From Bedellia somnulentella (taxonomy: Eukaryota > Arthropoda > Insecta > Lepidoptera > Bedelliidae): DNA of 64,000 nucleotides. Below are positions 55,891-64,000 of this stretch, piece by piece. Position 1 is the first letter of the stretch; the number at the start of each line of letters is the position of its first letter. The notes beneath the pieces are model-generated. The model saw only the letters and a list, made by a program, of their open reading frames with translations, did not search any database and was not told where the DNA came from. Made by a program: the position numbers and the translations under genes. The DNA lies in contig OY755178.1 in NCBI GenBank assembly GCA_963576735.1, positions 7,006,001 to 7,070,000 on the forward strand, written 5' to 3'.

Positions 55891-56314
55891 TATAATTGAG
55901 TATTAAGCGAAACTAATAAACCAAAGCGTGATTGATCATTTGTTATCAAAAACTTAATAATTTCTGCCACGTTGTGTTAAAATAGCACTTACTTATTACA
56001 CTAAAATCTTGAATGTCTCGACTTAAGAACTGCAGTTGAACGGAAAAGATCTCAAAAGAAATTACGAGCGAGATTTGGCGCCGTTGAATTTGGCTAAGCG
56101 ACTGGGTGCTTTTCAAAAGTAAGCTTTACTTTTGTTTGGAACCAGTGGAAGTAGATTTGATATGAGGGCTTTTCATTTTATGAACTCGCTTTACGGCTTT
56201 CTATTTTCCCATACACACGTTGCTTTGACCAATTTTAACTTCGCTTGTTCTTAGAGAGACAAAATATACAAATGCTGAAAAAATATCTATAATCCTGATC
56301 TATATCTATAAACT
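55891..56314. other. Unannotated AT-rich stretch
   Basis: Nothing recognised. Confidence 0.4.
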
Positions 56315-56324
56315 CTATGCTGTT

Positions 56325-56555
56325 GCTGCAACGTTTGCTGTGTAGTGTCGGCTTAGAATAGCACAACCCCATTTCTTCCGGTGGGTGTACGTAAGAGGCG
56401 ACTAACGGTATTGGGGCTTTTAAGGGATATTTGGGCGATGCGGTTGGAGACCCATCACCAACCTTTCCAAAATTGGCTGAGGAATTTCTAATTCCTTAGC
56501 TCTGGCTACCCCTGCTAGTGATTTATAGCCGTGTGTATGTATATATGTATGTATG
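56325..56555 (+). repeat. SINE family A1 with internal deletion, 10-bp target duplication
   Basis: CTATGCTGTT at 56315-56324 and 56556-56565 flanks the element. It misses about 30 bp between ACCCATCACCAAC and CCAAAATTGGCTG. Confidence 0.88.
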
Positions 56556-56565
56556 CTATGCTGTT

Positions 56566-57262
56566 AAAAACCACTATAAAAGTCTTTAAGAAAAAGTATT
56601 TTAAAAACACAACGACCATCTCAAAGAAAACAGATTCCAACAGGTGGTCTATATATAACGTTTATTGTTCGTCTACAATTAATTTGTCGCAACTCACCAA
56701 TTTTACAGAGATATTTGGCTACGGTCACGTTTTGGGGCCACGAGATCGCGAGGTTTCGACAAGGGACTGTTGAACTCTGCTCAACTTTCAACCAGTCTTA
56801 ATGGAACTCTGATAGCTCTATTAATACTGAATATTTGATATCCGTCAGGATTTTCATTAAGATTTTATCTATAGAACGAATTAAACTTGGTTTGTTTGAC
56901 GTTGATGGCTGGTAGACTGCGTTAAATGTTTTAACATTTCTGGGTTTTACTAAACTGTAGTTCCTTTTGTAAAAGTTGTATTGAGTAATCTGCGCCAAAT
57001 TTTAATAGTCTATACCGTCAAAATACAGGTGAATAATAATGATTAAAAAAACTGATTATACATTAATACCCGAACCCACTACAAAAAAGTTCAAAAACGG
57101 GTAATCAGAGGCTCAAATTTAAAAATTCCTTAGCCATTTATGAAAGCTCTAAGACCCTAAGTTCTACAACGATCAAGGAAAAAATGGGTAAATGCTATTG
57201 TACACTACGCAATTAGTTATAAATTATATATTATAAACAATATGTGTCTATATCAAACCTAT
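56566..57262. other. Unannotated AT-rich stretch
   Basis: A weak family A match (AAAACGGGTAATCAGAGGCT, TTCCTTAGCCATTTATGAAAG) at 57085-57150; the rest is unrecognised. Confidence 0.4.
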
Positions 57263-57500
57263 AAAAATAAAAGGGAATGTTTTAAAAGGTTGATGAATGT
57301 AAACTATAATATATATATATATATATATAATATATGTCTATTAATATATTTTTTTACAGAGCTGCGATATTGCCAAGTTAACATTATGTATACATACATA
57401 AATCCATCTAAGCTAGAGGAGATTGCGAGAATCGTACAAAATGGCCATTGATAGCCTCTGTCTACCCCAATGGGAAATAAAGGCGGAAGTAAATGCATGT
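57263..57500 (+). pseudogene. RTE-like LINE 3' end split by a TA-rich insert
   Basis: AGGTTGATGAATGTAAAC (57286-57303) and AAGCTAGAGGAGATTGCGAG (57410 on) are adjacent in the 39.4-kb copy but lie about 105 bp apart here, separated by a (TA)n-containing segment. The end reads CTGTCTACCCCAATGGGAAA and ATGCATGTATTTATC. Confidence 0.6.
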
Positions 57501-58165
57501 ATTTATCAAACCCAAAACATTATTATTATCTAAAAAAGTATTATTATCCATACAAACGTTTAATACCAAAAAACAAGAATCAAATACAATTACCACAAAT
57601 AAAATTATAACAACACAATAATTTCAAGACGTGATACAAAATTATTAAACTTGAAACAAATACGATTCCTCTAACGAATTAGTAACACAGCTCATACATA
57701 ACACAAGATATACGGAACAGACTATAATGAAAAAGAAACGCAATGCCTCTCGCTGTGAGCAATAAAATCCTCGGCGCCGCCAGACTAATGTCGGGCCAGT
57801 ACACAATACACGTCACGCAGTTGTGGGCAGGGGTCATAACCAGCGGATACGATTTATGAACTAAATTCTCTAACCTGTATAGGGCTACCAGGTGTTCTTT
57901 AATGGGATTTTTTGAAACTTTTCTACTGCCGTGACAAGGAGAATATTTACGTGACCAGCTGGTCACACTGCCTTTTGTGTACCGTTTTGTACATGACGCG
58001 AAAGAAAGAAAGCAGTTTGAAATACGGTTATTTACAGTTTCAGTAATTATTTGTTACAAAAATGATAGTTTAGGAATGAGGTTGTCAGAACAACGAAAAT
58101 ATAAGCTTCTGAGATATGTAATAAAATTTGGTATGCATTAGAAAAACAATATAAATATTATAAAA
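57501..58165. other. Stretch with an unexplained 95-codon minus-strand ORF
   Basis: 57679-57966 on the minus strand is open for 95 codons from an ATG (MTSWSRKYSPCHGSRKVSKN at its start) and is richer in G+C than its flanks. The plus strand is also partly open. No domain recognised, no paralogue in the window, so I do not call a gene. Confidence 0.25.
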
Positions 58166-58174
58166 TATAAAATA

Positions 58175-58426
58175 TTGGCTGTGTAGTGTCGGCTTAGAAT
58201 AGCACTACCCCATTTCTTCCGGTGGGTGTACGTAAGAGGCGACTAACGGACTTGGGGCTTTTTAAGGGATTTTTGGGCGATGCGGTTGGAGACCCATCAC
58301 CAACAACCTTTATTCTACCATCTTTTCCCCACTCAACTTCCAAAAGTGGCTGTGGAATTTATAATATCTCAGCTCTGGCTACCCCTTTTAGGGATTTATA
58401 GCCGTGAGTATATGTATGTATGTATG
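58175..58426 (+). repeat. SINE family A1, full length with 9-bp target duplication
   Basis: TATAAAATA at 58166-58174 and 58427-58435 flanks a complete copy with the ATGTATGTATGTATG tail. Confidence 0.88.
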
Positions 58427-58442
58427 TATAAAATAAGGATAT

Positions 58443-58490
58443 GAAAGCTCTGCCAACCCCTTCGGGGGTATACGACGTGAAAGTTTTAGC
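58443..58490 (+). repeat. SINE family C tail scrap
   Basis: CTCTGCCAACCCCTTCGGGG and TATACGACGTGAAAGTTTT are the last ~45 bp of C. Confidence 0.55.
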
Positions 58491-58689
58491 TTGAGTTGTT
58501 TTTTTTAATTCTTTTCTTGAAATAAAGTATGCGTATCTGATTAAGGGGTCTAACCTTAAATACTTTGTTGAATTAACGTAAGGTTGTTTATTAATGAAAA
58601 ACTACCATTTATATAACTTCTACGAGTAGTCCACCCGGCTTCGAACGGGTAGTAATATATTATTTTTACTGCTTACTTCCTGTTAAATT

Positions 58690-59010
58690 TAGCATTATGA
58701 TATGCATAGCCTAGTTCCTTCTGAAGTTTTGAAAAATATGGTCCAAATATGTCCTCCAAGTTCGTCCACTACAAACATTACCATCCACATTGACTCTATA
58801 AACCTCTTTAACCAATTTACTATTACCATTCTCTCTACGTGCCCAAACCATCTTAAAATTCCATTTTTTATCTTTTTTACTATTTCATCTTTTACTACGC
58901 ACCTTTTATGAAACAAGGTATTTATAACTCGATCACATAACCTAACATCCATATTTTTCTAAGGGCCCTCATCTCTACTGCATTTACTCTATAAAATATC
59001 TCATTTAAAC
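58690..59010 (-). pseudogene. RTE-like LINE C-terminal fragment
   Basis: The minus-strand 85-codon frame (58695-58952) reads VRLCDRVINTLFHKRCVVKD and contains ILRWFGHVERM, a signature of RTE-like polyprotein C termini as I recall them. Upstream, VNAVEMRALRKIW is readable with a frameshift. The downstream part (after VDELGGHIWT) decays. It would lie just upstream of the 3' end seen at 39360-39600. Dead fragment. Confidence 0.75.
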
Positions 59011-59040
59011 ATGTGAAACTATTAAAAGTTTCTTATGGTA

Positions 59041-59279
59041 CATACATACATACATATGCTCACGGCTATAAAACCCTAGAAGGGGTAGCCAGAGCTAAGG
59101 AATTGGAAATTCCTCAGCCACGTTTGGAAATTTTTGTGGGGAAAAGATGGTAAAATAAAGGTTTTCGGTGATGGGTCTCCAACAAATCCCTTAAAAGCTC
59201 CAAATCCGTTAGTCGCCTCTTACGTACACCCACCGGAAGAAATGGGGTAGTGTTATTCTGTGCCGACACTACACAGCAA
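59041..59279 (-). repeat. SINE family A1, ~7-bp target duplication
   Basis: TTATGGT flanks it at 59033-59039 and 59282-59288. A short deletion removes CGCATCGCCCAAA from the core. Confidence 0.85.
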
Positions 59280-59288
59280 TGTTATGGT

Positions 59289-59618
59289 GTAGCTCTAAAA
59301 GTCATCCATAACTAACTGTTATATAATCTCATTGTTATCCAGCCGGGTCTTTGCTCTCATTTGTGCCATGGCATCGTTCGTTATCCAGGACTATTTTCAT
59401 CGTACGTGACTTCCGACTGAATTCTCTGTCAATTTGTGTGGGCATGAAAGTTTTGTCTTTTATTTTCATCATGTTGTCCGTTGATTTAATATTCGTAGAC
59501 ATTTATTTGGCAGATATTTTTCCAAAGATTTTCAAATATAACATATAATGAATAACAAATAAAATAAAGAGGAGAAGATGTCTTTTCCATTTATATAATT
59601 TTTTTAAAAGTAGTTTTA
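59289..59618. other. Unannotated AT-rich stretch
   Basis: Nothing recognised; the 65-codon ORF at 59351-59548 has no motif. Confidence 0.4.
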
Positions 59619-59880
59619 CAATAATTTAAATCATTTTGTTCATGAAAACCTCATGTGGGGATTATTATTATTACTAATAAATAAAGAATAAATAAAGAAA
59701 AGACAAATTTCGACACAGGCGGGATTCGAACCCGCGACCTCGGGTATACGCCCCCGTCGCTCTTACCAATTAAGCTACCGTGTCAATTGACAAGAGCGAC
59801 GGGGGCGTATACCCGAGGTCATGGGTTCGAATCCCGCCTTTGTCGAAATTTTTCTTTCCTTTATTTGTTCTTTATTTATA
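59619..59880 (-). repeat. SINE family B with full inverted duplication of its head and tail start
   Basis: The minus-strand copy runs from the tail (AATTTAAATCATTTTGTTCATG at the left) to a tRNA head with box B GGTTCGAATCC and box A TAGCTTAATTGG. To its right, 59792-59878 is a near-perfect reverse complement of 59678-59764, separated by only 27 nt (59765-59791, including GTCAATTGAC). A transcript would fold into an ~87-bp hairpin. The anticodon loop is enlarged, so it is not a working tRNA. Confidence 0.85.
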
Positions 59881-60475
59881 AGAAGTTTTACAATTTTTTG
59901 TACAGCGGTAAGAAATTCACGTTTTTTTCATAATATACTGAATTATTATACATTCCTCTCAAATATCTTTTTATCACAAGTTCTTCCAATAATTTGTTAT
60001 CAGCATAATTTTATCTATATCTTTACCTCGTAGCCCAAACTAACTAACTAAATATCAATCGCTGCTCACCCCATTGGGAGTCAGGCAGATATTTGAATAT
60101 CTTTAAGATCAAAAATATTGTATCGGAGCTTATTCATCACAAACAAACTTACACAAAAACAAATAATTTATCTTCAACAAGTAAAAATATAGATAGGAGA
60201 TGTGTCATGAAAGGTCAGTCGAATCAATGGCTTTTAAACACATATGATCTCGATTTCTTCGTCGACCTGTTTATCTGACCTTTATTTTTTATAGAACAGC
60301 CCACTTTGCTAATAATAAAAGTAAAATACTGCAAAATGAAATTCTTTTCCGTTTTATCAGAAAACAAAACAAAAGCATTTTCAGCTATTTATGACGAGAT
60401 CTGATTTTACCGGCTTTCACGGTAGTTTAACATACGTATTAGGGATATTATTTTGCATTGTTTTTATTATGCTGA
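59881..60475. other. Unannotated AT-rich stretch
   Basis: Nothing recognised. CTGCTCACCCCATTGGGAGT near 60062 faintly resembles the LINE end. Confidence 0.4.
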
Positions 60476-60712
60476 GTAGTGCCGGCTATGCTGGTAAGTG
60501 TTGGCTTTAAATAACATTAACCTATTTCTTCCGGTGGATGTACCTAAAAGGTGACTAACGGTATTGGGATTGGGGCTTTTAAGGGATATTTGGGTGATTC
60601 GGTTGGAGACCCATCATGACAACCTTTATTTACGAATTTTTCCCCACTTATCTTCCAAAAGTAACTGAGGAATTTCTAATTCCTGGCTACCCCTTCAAGG
60701 GATTTTTAGCTA
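60476..60712 (+). repeat. Diverged SINE family A copy
   Basis: GTAGTGCCGGCTATGC, TTCTTCCGGTGGATGTACC, GGTGATTCGGTTGGAGACCC and GGCTACCCCTTCAAGGGA in order; the tail is lost. Confidence 0.7.
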
Positions 60713-60967
60713 TATTTTATTTGTAACTATGACTAAACATATATTTTCCCTTGTTATTAAAAACAACCCTAGCAAATAAACTACACACGTGACATAACAA
60801 AAGACTCAAGTGTTGTACGCCTGCACTAGAACCTGGACTATAAATCGCTTCATTCACAATGATGCTTTAAATATGATTGTGCTTGAAATATTTATGTGTT
60901 GGTTGGTTCCATTGTATGTATGTTTGTTAATAAACATAAAATAGAATTCGAAAGGTTAGTAGTGGCT

Positions 60968-61140
60968 TGCTGTTGTGTAGTGTCGGCTTGAAATAGCACT
61001 ACCCCATTGCTGATTAAGGGTAATGGCGCTTTTTAAGTGATTTGAGGGCAAGCGGTGGAGACCCATCTCTAAGAACCTTTATTTTACAATCTTTTGCTAA
61101 CTGAACTTCCGATATTGACTGAGAAAGATTGTTCATTCTC
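60968..61140 (+). repeat. Degenerate SINE family A, head side
   Basis: GCTGTTGTGTAGTGTCGGCT, GCGGTGGAGACCCATCTC and AACCTTTATTTTACAATC with deletions; the 3' half fades out. Confidence 0.6.
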
Positions 61141-61413
61141 TTTATTAATGCAACGAAGGAAGAAGATTAACTAAGATACTGGAATTTTATTTGATTATGT
61201 CTCTATGTGCTTTTAAAATTTAAACCGTAAACTACATTTCAAAGTATATTCAGACACAGTATTTTCTAAGACTTTCACGATTATACATTTTAATTAAAAC
61301 AACAATTGACTTTCGGATATTTTAATCGCGTGTTATTACATTATTTTTAAAGCCCGACGTTTCGAAAACTTCTCAGTTATTATGGTCACGGGAAGACTGA
61401 GGTGTTATATGTC

Positions 61414-61585
61414 ATTATACAGTACTAAAAATTATTAATACTAACTACCGTCACAAAATTTAAGTTTCATTTGCGTTTAATATTTGCTAAGTACAAAACA
61501 TACGTACCATATCACATATACGTATATATCGTATATTCGTATCAGTCTTCCCGTGACCATGATAACTGAAAAGTTTTCGGAATGT
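61414..61585 (+). repeat. Long direct repeat, left copy (172 bp)
   Basis: ATTATACAGTACTA to GAAAAGTTTTCGGAATGT. It ends on the exact base where the SINE tail begins. A repeat of 165 bp starts right after the SINE at 61837-62001, with about five differences, including an extra GTATATTC-type indel in the left copy. Confidence 0.9.
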
Positions 61586-61836
61586 ACATACATACATACA
61601 TATACTCACGGCTATAAATCCCTAGAAGGGGTAGCCAGAGCTAAGAAATTAGAAATTCCTCAGCCACTTTTGAAAATTTGAGTGGGGAGAAGATGGTAAA
61701 ATAAAGGTTGTTGGTGATGGGTCTCCAACCGCATCGCCCAAAAATCCCTTAAAAAGCCCCAATACCGTTAGTCGCCTCTTACGTACACCCACCGGAAGCA
61801 AAGGGGTAGTGCTATTCTAAGCCGACACTGCACAGC
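61586..61836 (-). repeat. SINE family A1 between 165-172-bp direct repeats
   Basis: Complete A1 copy, tail ACATACATACATACATATAC, head CCGACACTGCACAGC. Its boundaries coincide with the direct repeats. The 65-codon ORF at 61484-61681 is a shadow. Confidence 0.92.
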
Positions 61837-62001
61837 ATTATACAGTACTATAAAATTATTAATACTAACTACCGTCACAAAATTTAAGTTACACTTGCGT
61901 TTAATATTTGCTAAGTACAAAACATACGTACCATATCACATATACGTATATATCGTATCAGTCTTCCCGTGACCATGATAACTGAAAAGTTTTCGAAATG
62001 T
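61837..62001 (+). repeat. Long direct repeat, right copy (165 bp)
   Basis: Starts ATTATACAGTACTA immediately after the SINE head and ends TTTTCGAAATGT, then continues into the right arm of the foldback element. Confidence 0.9.
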
Positions 62002-62062
62002 CAGGCTTCAAAAAACCATGTAATAACACGCGATTAAAATATCCGAAAGCCAATAGTTGTTC

Positions 62063-62412
62063 TGATAATATTCAGACACTTTAATGTTTGTAAGTAACAT
62101 AAAGCAATATATGCTTCGCTTCTAATCTTATTTCAAGTTACTTTAGTTTCCAATTTAATTTTATCTAGTTGCTAGATTTTCTATCTTTACAATTTTCGCG
62201 CGAACACCTACAGACTTGATTGGCTTGTTACAGTAGTGGTTTTGTTGCCTATTAACCTAGATATAACGTAGCTATTATATTAGTTACAAATTTTAATTAA
62301 AATGTAAAAATAATATTGACTTAAAATAAAATGTGTGAAAGCTTTTTTTGAATTGATATGAACACAACAATTTCTTACTAGAACGTGACTTCAAAACTAT
62401 GATCAATAATAT
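62063..62412. other. Unannotated AT-rich stretch
   Basis: Nothing recognised. Confidence 0.4.
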
Positions 62413-62675
62413 TAGAAGAAGAAGAAGAAGAAGAAATACATTTATTCGCCGTAAATATGGCACAACAGATATGCAACACAAAAATAATAATAACAGTGAA
62501 AATAAAAAAAAAACAATAAAAATAATACCTTAAATGTTTACAAAGAAACACAAAATCAAAAAGAGGAAATTATTAACAAATTAAAATGATAAACTAAAAA
62601 AAACAAAAAAAGAACATTGTGCCATTGAACAGCGAAATGGCGCTGACTCAGCAAAAACTGTGACAGCACGAGAGT
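62413..62675 (-). repeat. Repeat family D, copy 3
   Basis: Starts with an AGAAGAAGAAGAAG run (the TTC tail), then TTTATTCGCCGTAAATATGG and, at the far end, AATGGCGCTGACTCAGCAAA, matching copies 1 and 2 in reverse complement. Confidence 0.65.
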
Positions 62676-62698
62676 CATACATGGATAAGTATTTATAT

Positions 62699-62910
62699 CA
62701 CATACATACATATATACACTCACGGCCATAAATTCGAATAAGGGGTAGCCAGAGCACTTTTCAGCCACATTTGGAAGTTGTTAGGGGACAAGATGGTAGA
62801 AATAAAGTATCGTTGATAATGGGTCTCCAACCGCTTCGTACTTAACCAAAAAGCCTTCTTACGACAACTGTAGGTCGAAAGGGGTAGTGACATTCTAAGC
62901 CGGCACTATT
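62699..62910 (-). repeat. SINE family A2, shortened
   Basis: CACATACATACATATATACA tail, GGGTCTCCAACCGCTTCG core and AAGGGGTAGTGACATTCTAA head with several small deletions. Confidence 0.78.
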
Positions 62911-63284
62911 TATATCACCCATACCATAAAGTATTATCTTATTTAAAAGCATTTGAAACAAGAAAAAGGATAGTGATGTAGTGTGTCGGTAATAACTCAG
63001 CTATTTCTCTATCCTATCACAAAGTCAATAAATCACCTTGTCACTTACGCAACATCATTGGCAGTGAAATGGATTCATTTTCGTTATTTTCCTTTGTATT
63101 ACCTACATCACCAACTTAAAGTAGAAAATTAGCATTTTTTTACTACCCCTAATTTACCTTCATTGACATGTTGTATTCTGTAAGTTATTTGACACAATAA
63201 CCGAGTTATAATTTACATCTGTTTTCATTACATTTAAATATATGTGTGAATGGCAATGTTCTTACAGGACTAACACGGACAATT
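62911..63284. other. Unannotated AT-rich stretch
   Basis: Nothing recognised. Confidence 0.4.
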
Positions 63285-63450
63285 CAATTAGAATGGGCAT
63301 AAAAGTCCGAGTGTAAGTAATTAAAGAGCATATACTTGTACATAAATGAAAAGATTGATGTGTGCGATATTTAGCTAGGATTGTGCTAAAAAGCAATCAA
63401 TAGTCTCAGTCTACCCCTATGGTAAGTAAATTCATAAGCATAAGTATTTA
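63285..63450 (+). pseudogene. RTE-like LINE 3' end, degenerate
   Basis: AAGTCCGAGTGTAAG, AATGAAAAGATTGATG, GCAATCAATAGTCTCAGTCT and ACCCCTATGGTAAG follow the 39.4-kb copy with many changes. Confidence 0.5.
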
Positions 63451-64000
63451 TAAGGATGCAGAAAATAATGGAATATATATGAATTATTTTCATTCATAAC
63501 AACAATTTATTTCTCGCTATTCTGAAGCTACAAATGAATGCAATATAATGTCTAACAAGTCCTAACGAGAACCAACAGCTATTTAAATTAATTCATGAAT
63601 AAACCCAGCTAGCTGCAACACTGGGGTCTTGGATCGTAAACAGTGGCCTGCTCAGCATCACTATTCGTTGAGTTTCAAATTATTTGAGACTTGTTAGACG
63701 TGGATATTCGCCATTGAAATTAATGCACTGAACACTGCATCTGTATCTCCGAACAAACACACTCGATATTCGAATTGGTAATATCTTTGTTTTCTCGCCA
63801 AAACTTTTGTTTTGTTTTGCTATTGCATCATCTGTTTGTAAGTAAGAAACATTGTAATCAAGGATGTGCGCACTTAAGATACAATTCAGAGATTGAAGAG
63901 TTTTCTACGTGTATTCGAAAACCTTTCCTCAAAAATATATACTTCGACAATCTTATACCGAAGCGCTCATTTTGCGGTAACTTGTTTCTAGGAAAACCTT
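63451..64000. other. Unannotated AT-rich stretch to the window edge
   Basis: Nothing recognised on either strand. Confidence 0.4.

Larger units (their letters stand above)
61300..62062. mobile_element. Foldback element with ~100-bp arms, carrying an A1 SINE and a long direct repeat
   Basis: The left arm 61300-61400 (CTTTCGGATATTTTAATCGC ... GTCACGGGAAGACTG) pairs with 61959-62062. Without the SINE and the duplicated block the element would be near 350 bp, a hairpin type. The arms carry GACGTTTCGAAAACTT and GGTCACGGGAAGAC blocks that I recall as common in lepidopteran repeats. Noncoding. Confidence 0.7.

Noticed and set aside
60059..60085. RTE-like LINE end at 60.06 kb
   Set aside because: Only a CCCCATTGGGAG-type similarity over about 15 bp, too short to support.

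Overview
The window looks like nuclear DNA of a lepidopteran insect (moth or butterfly). It is strongly AT-rich, has no operon structure and no long ORF, and is packed with short interspersed repeats ending in (TATG)n or (ATGTT)n tails. It also holds decayed RTE-type LINE pieces, a mariner-family transposase remnant, MITEs and long-armed foldback elements. The order is inferred from the repeat style and recalled repeat types; no species is proposed. There is one 200-N assembly gap (35207-35406).

No complete protein-coding gene can be supported. Nearly all ORFs of 60-140 codons are chance readings through repeats. What may remain of a host gene is four short GC-rich segments on the minus strand: a signal-peptide-like first exon at 54482-54536, and segments at 40102-40181, 37721-37835 and 35689-35786, each between AG and GT. 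They could be exons of one gene with introns of 2-17 kb filled by repeats, but the reading frame across them is ambiguous. A CpG-rich block at 583-830 may be another promoter or first exon.

Repeat families, named locally. A: a ~250-bp SINE-like element with a (TATG)n tail, in two subfamilies (A1 younger, A2 older), about 30 copies. B: a tRNA-derived SINE (4.7, 30.1, 32.2, 59.7 kb) whose copies carry an inverted piece of themselves upstream of the tRNA head. C: a ~360-bp tRNA-derived SINE ending in ATGTT repeats, with two head types (C1, C2). D: a LINE-3'-end-like repeat with a (TTC)n tail. E: a ~230-bp SINE with a Ser/Leu-tRNA-like head. F: an unclassified repeat beginning GCTGACCC. RTE-like LINE 3' ends share the family A tail, so that LINE is the probable source of A's retrotransposition machinery. 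Many copies have visible target-site duplications (9-14 bp), and three nestings give relative ages.

Layout: 0-7 kb, F, a CpG block, a foldback with an A fragment, B and D copies. 7-10 kb, mariner remnant and a TCACC-rich element. 11-19 kb, A and C copies with clean duplications. 20-22 kb, a 526-bp palindrome, retroelement-like sequence and a tandem duplication. 24.5-26.8 kb, an A2 copy split by an A1 copy and by a 1.4-kb foldback with ~500-bp arms, then a MITE. 27.8-28.0 kb, a Harbinger-like MITE. 30-35 kb, B, A and C copies and the gap. 35-41 kb, candidate minus-strand exons, LINE tails and an inverted repeat. 44-53 kb, C and E copies, an RTE reverse-transcriptase fossil and A copies. 54-59 kb, candidate first exon, A copies and LINE fragments. 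59.6-62.9 kb, the inverted B SINE, a foldback with an A copy between long direct repeats, a D copy and an A2 copy.
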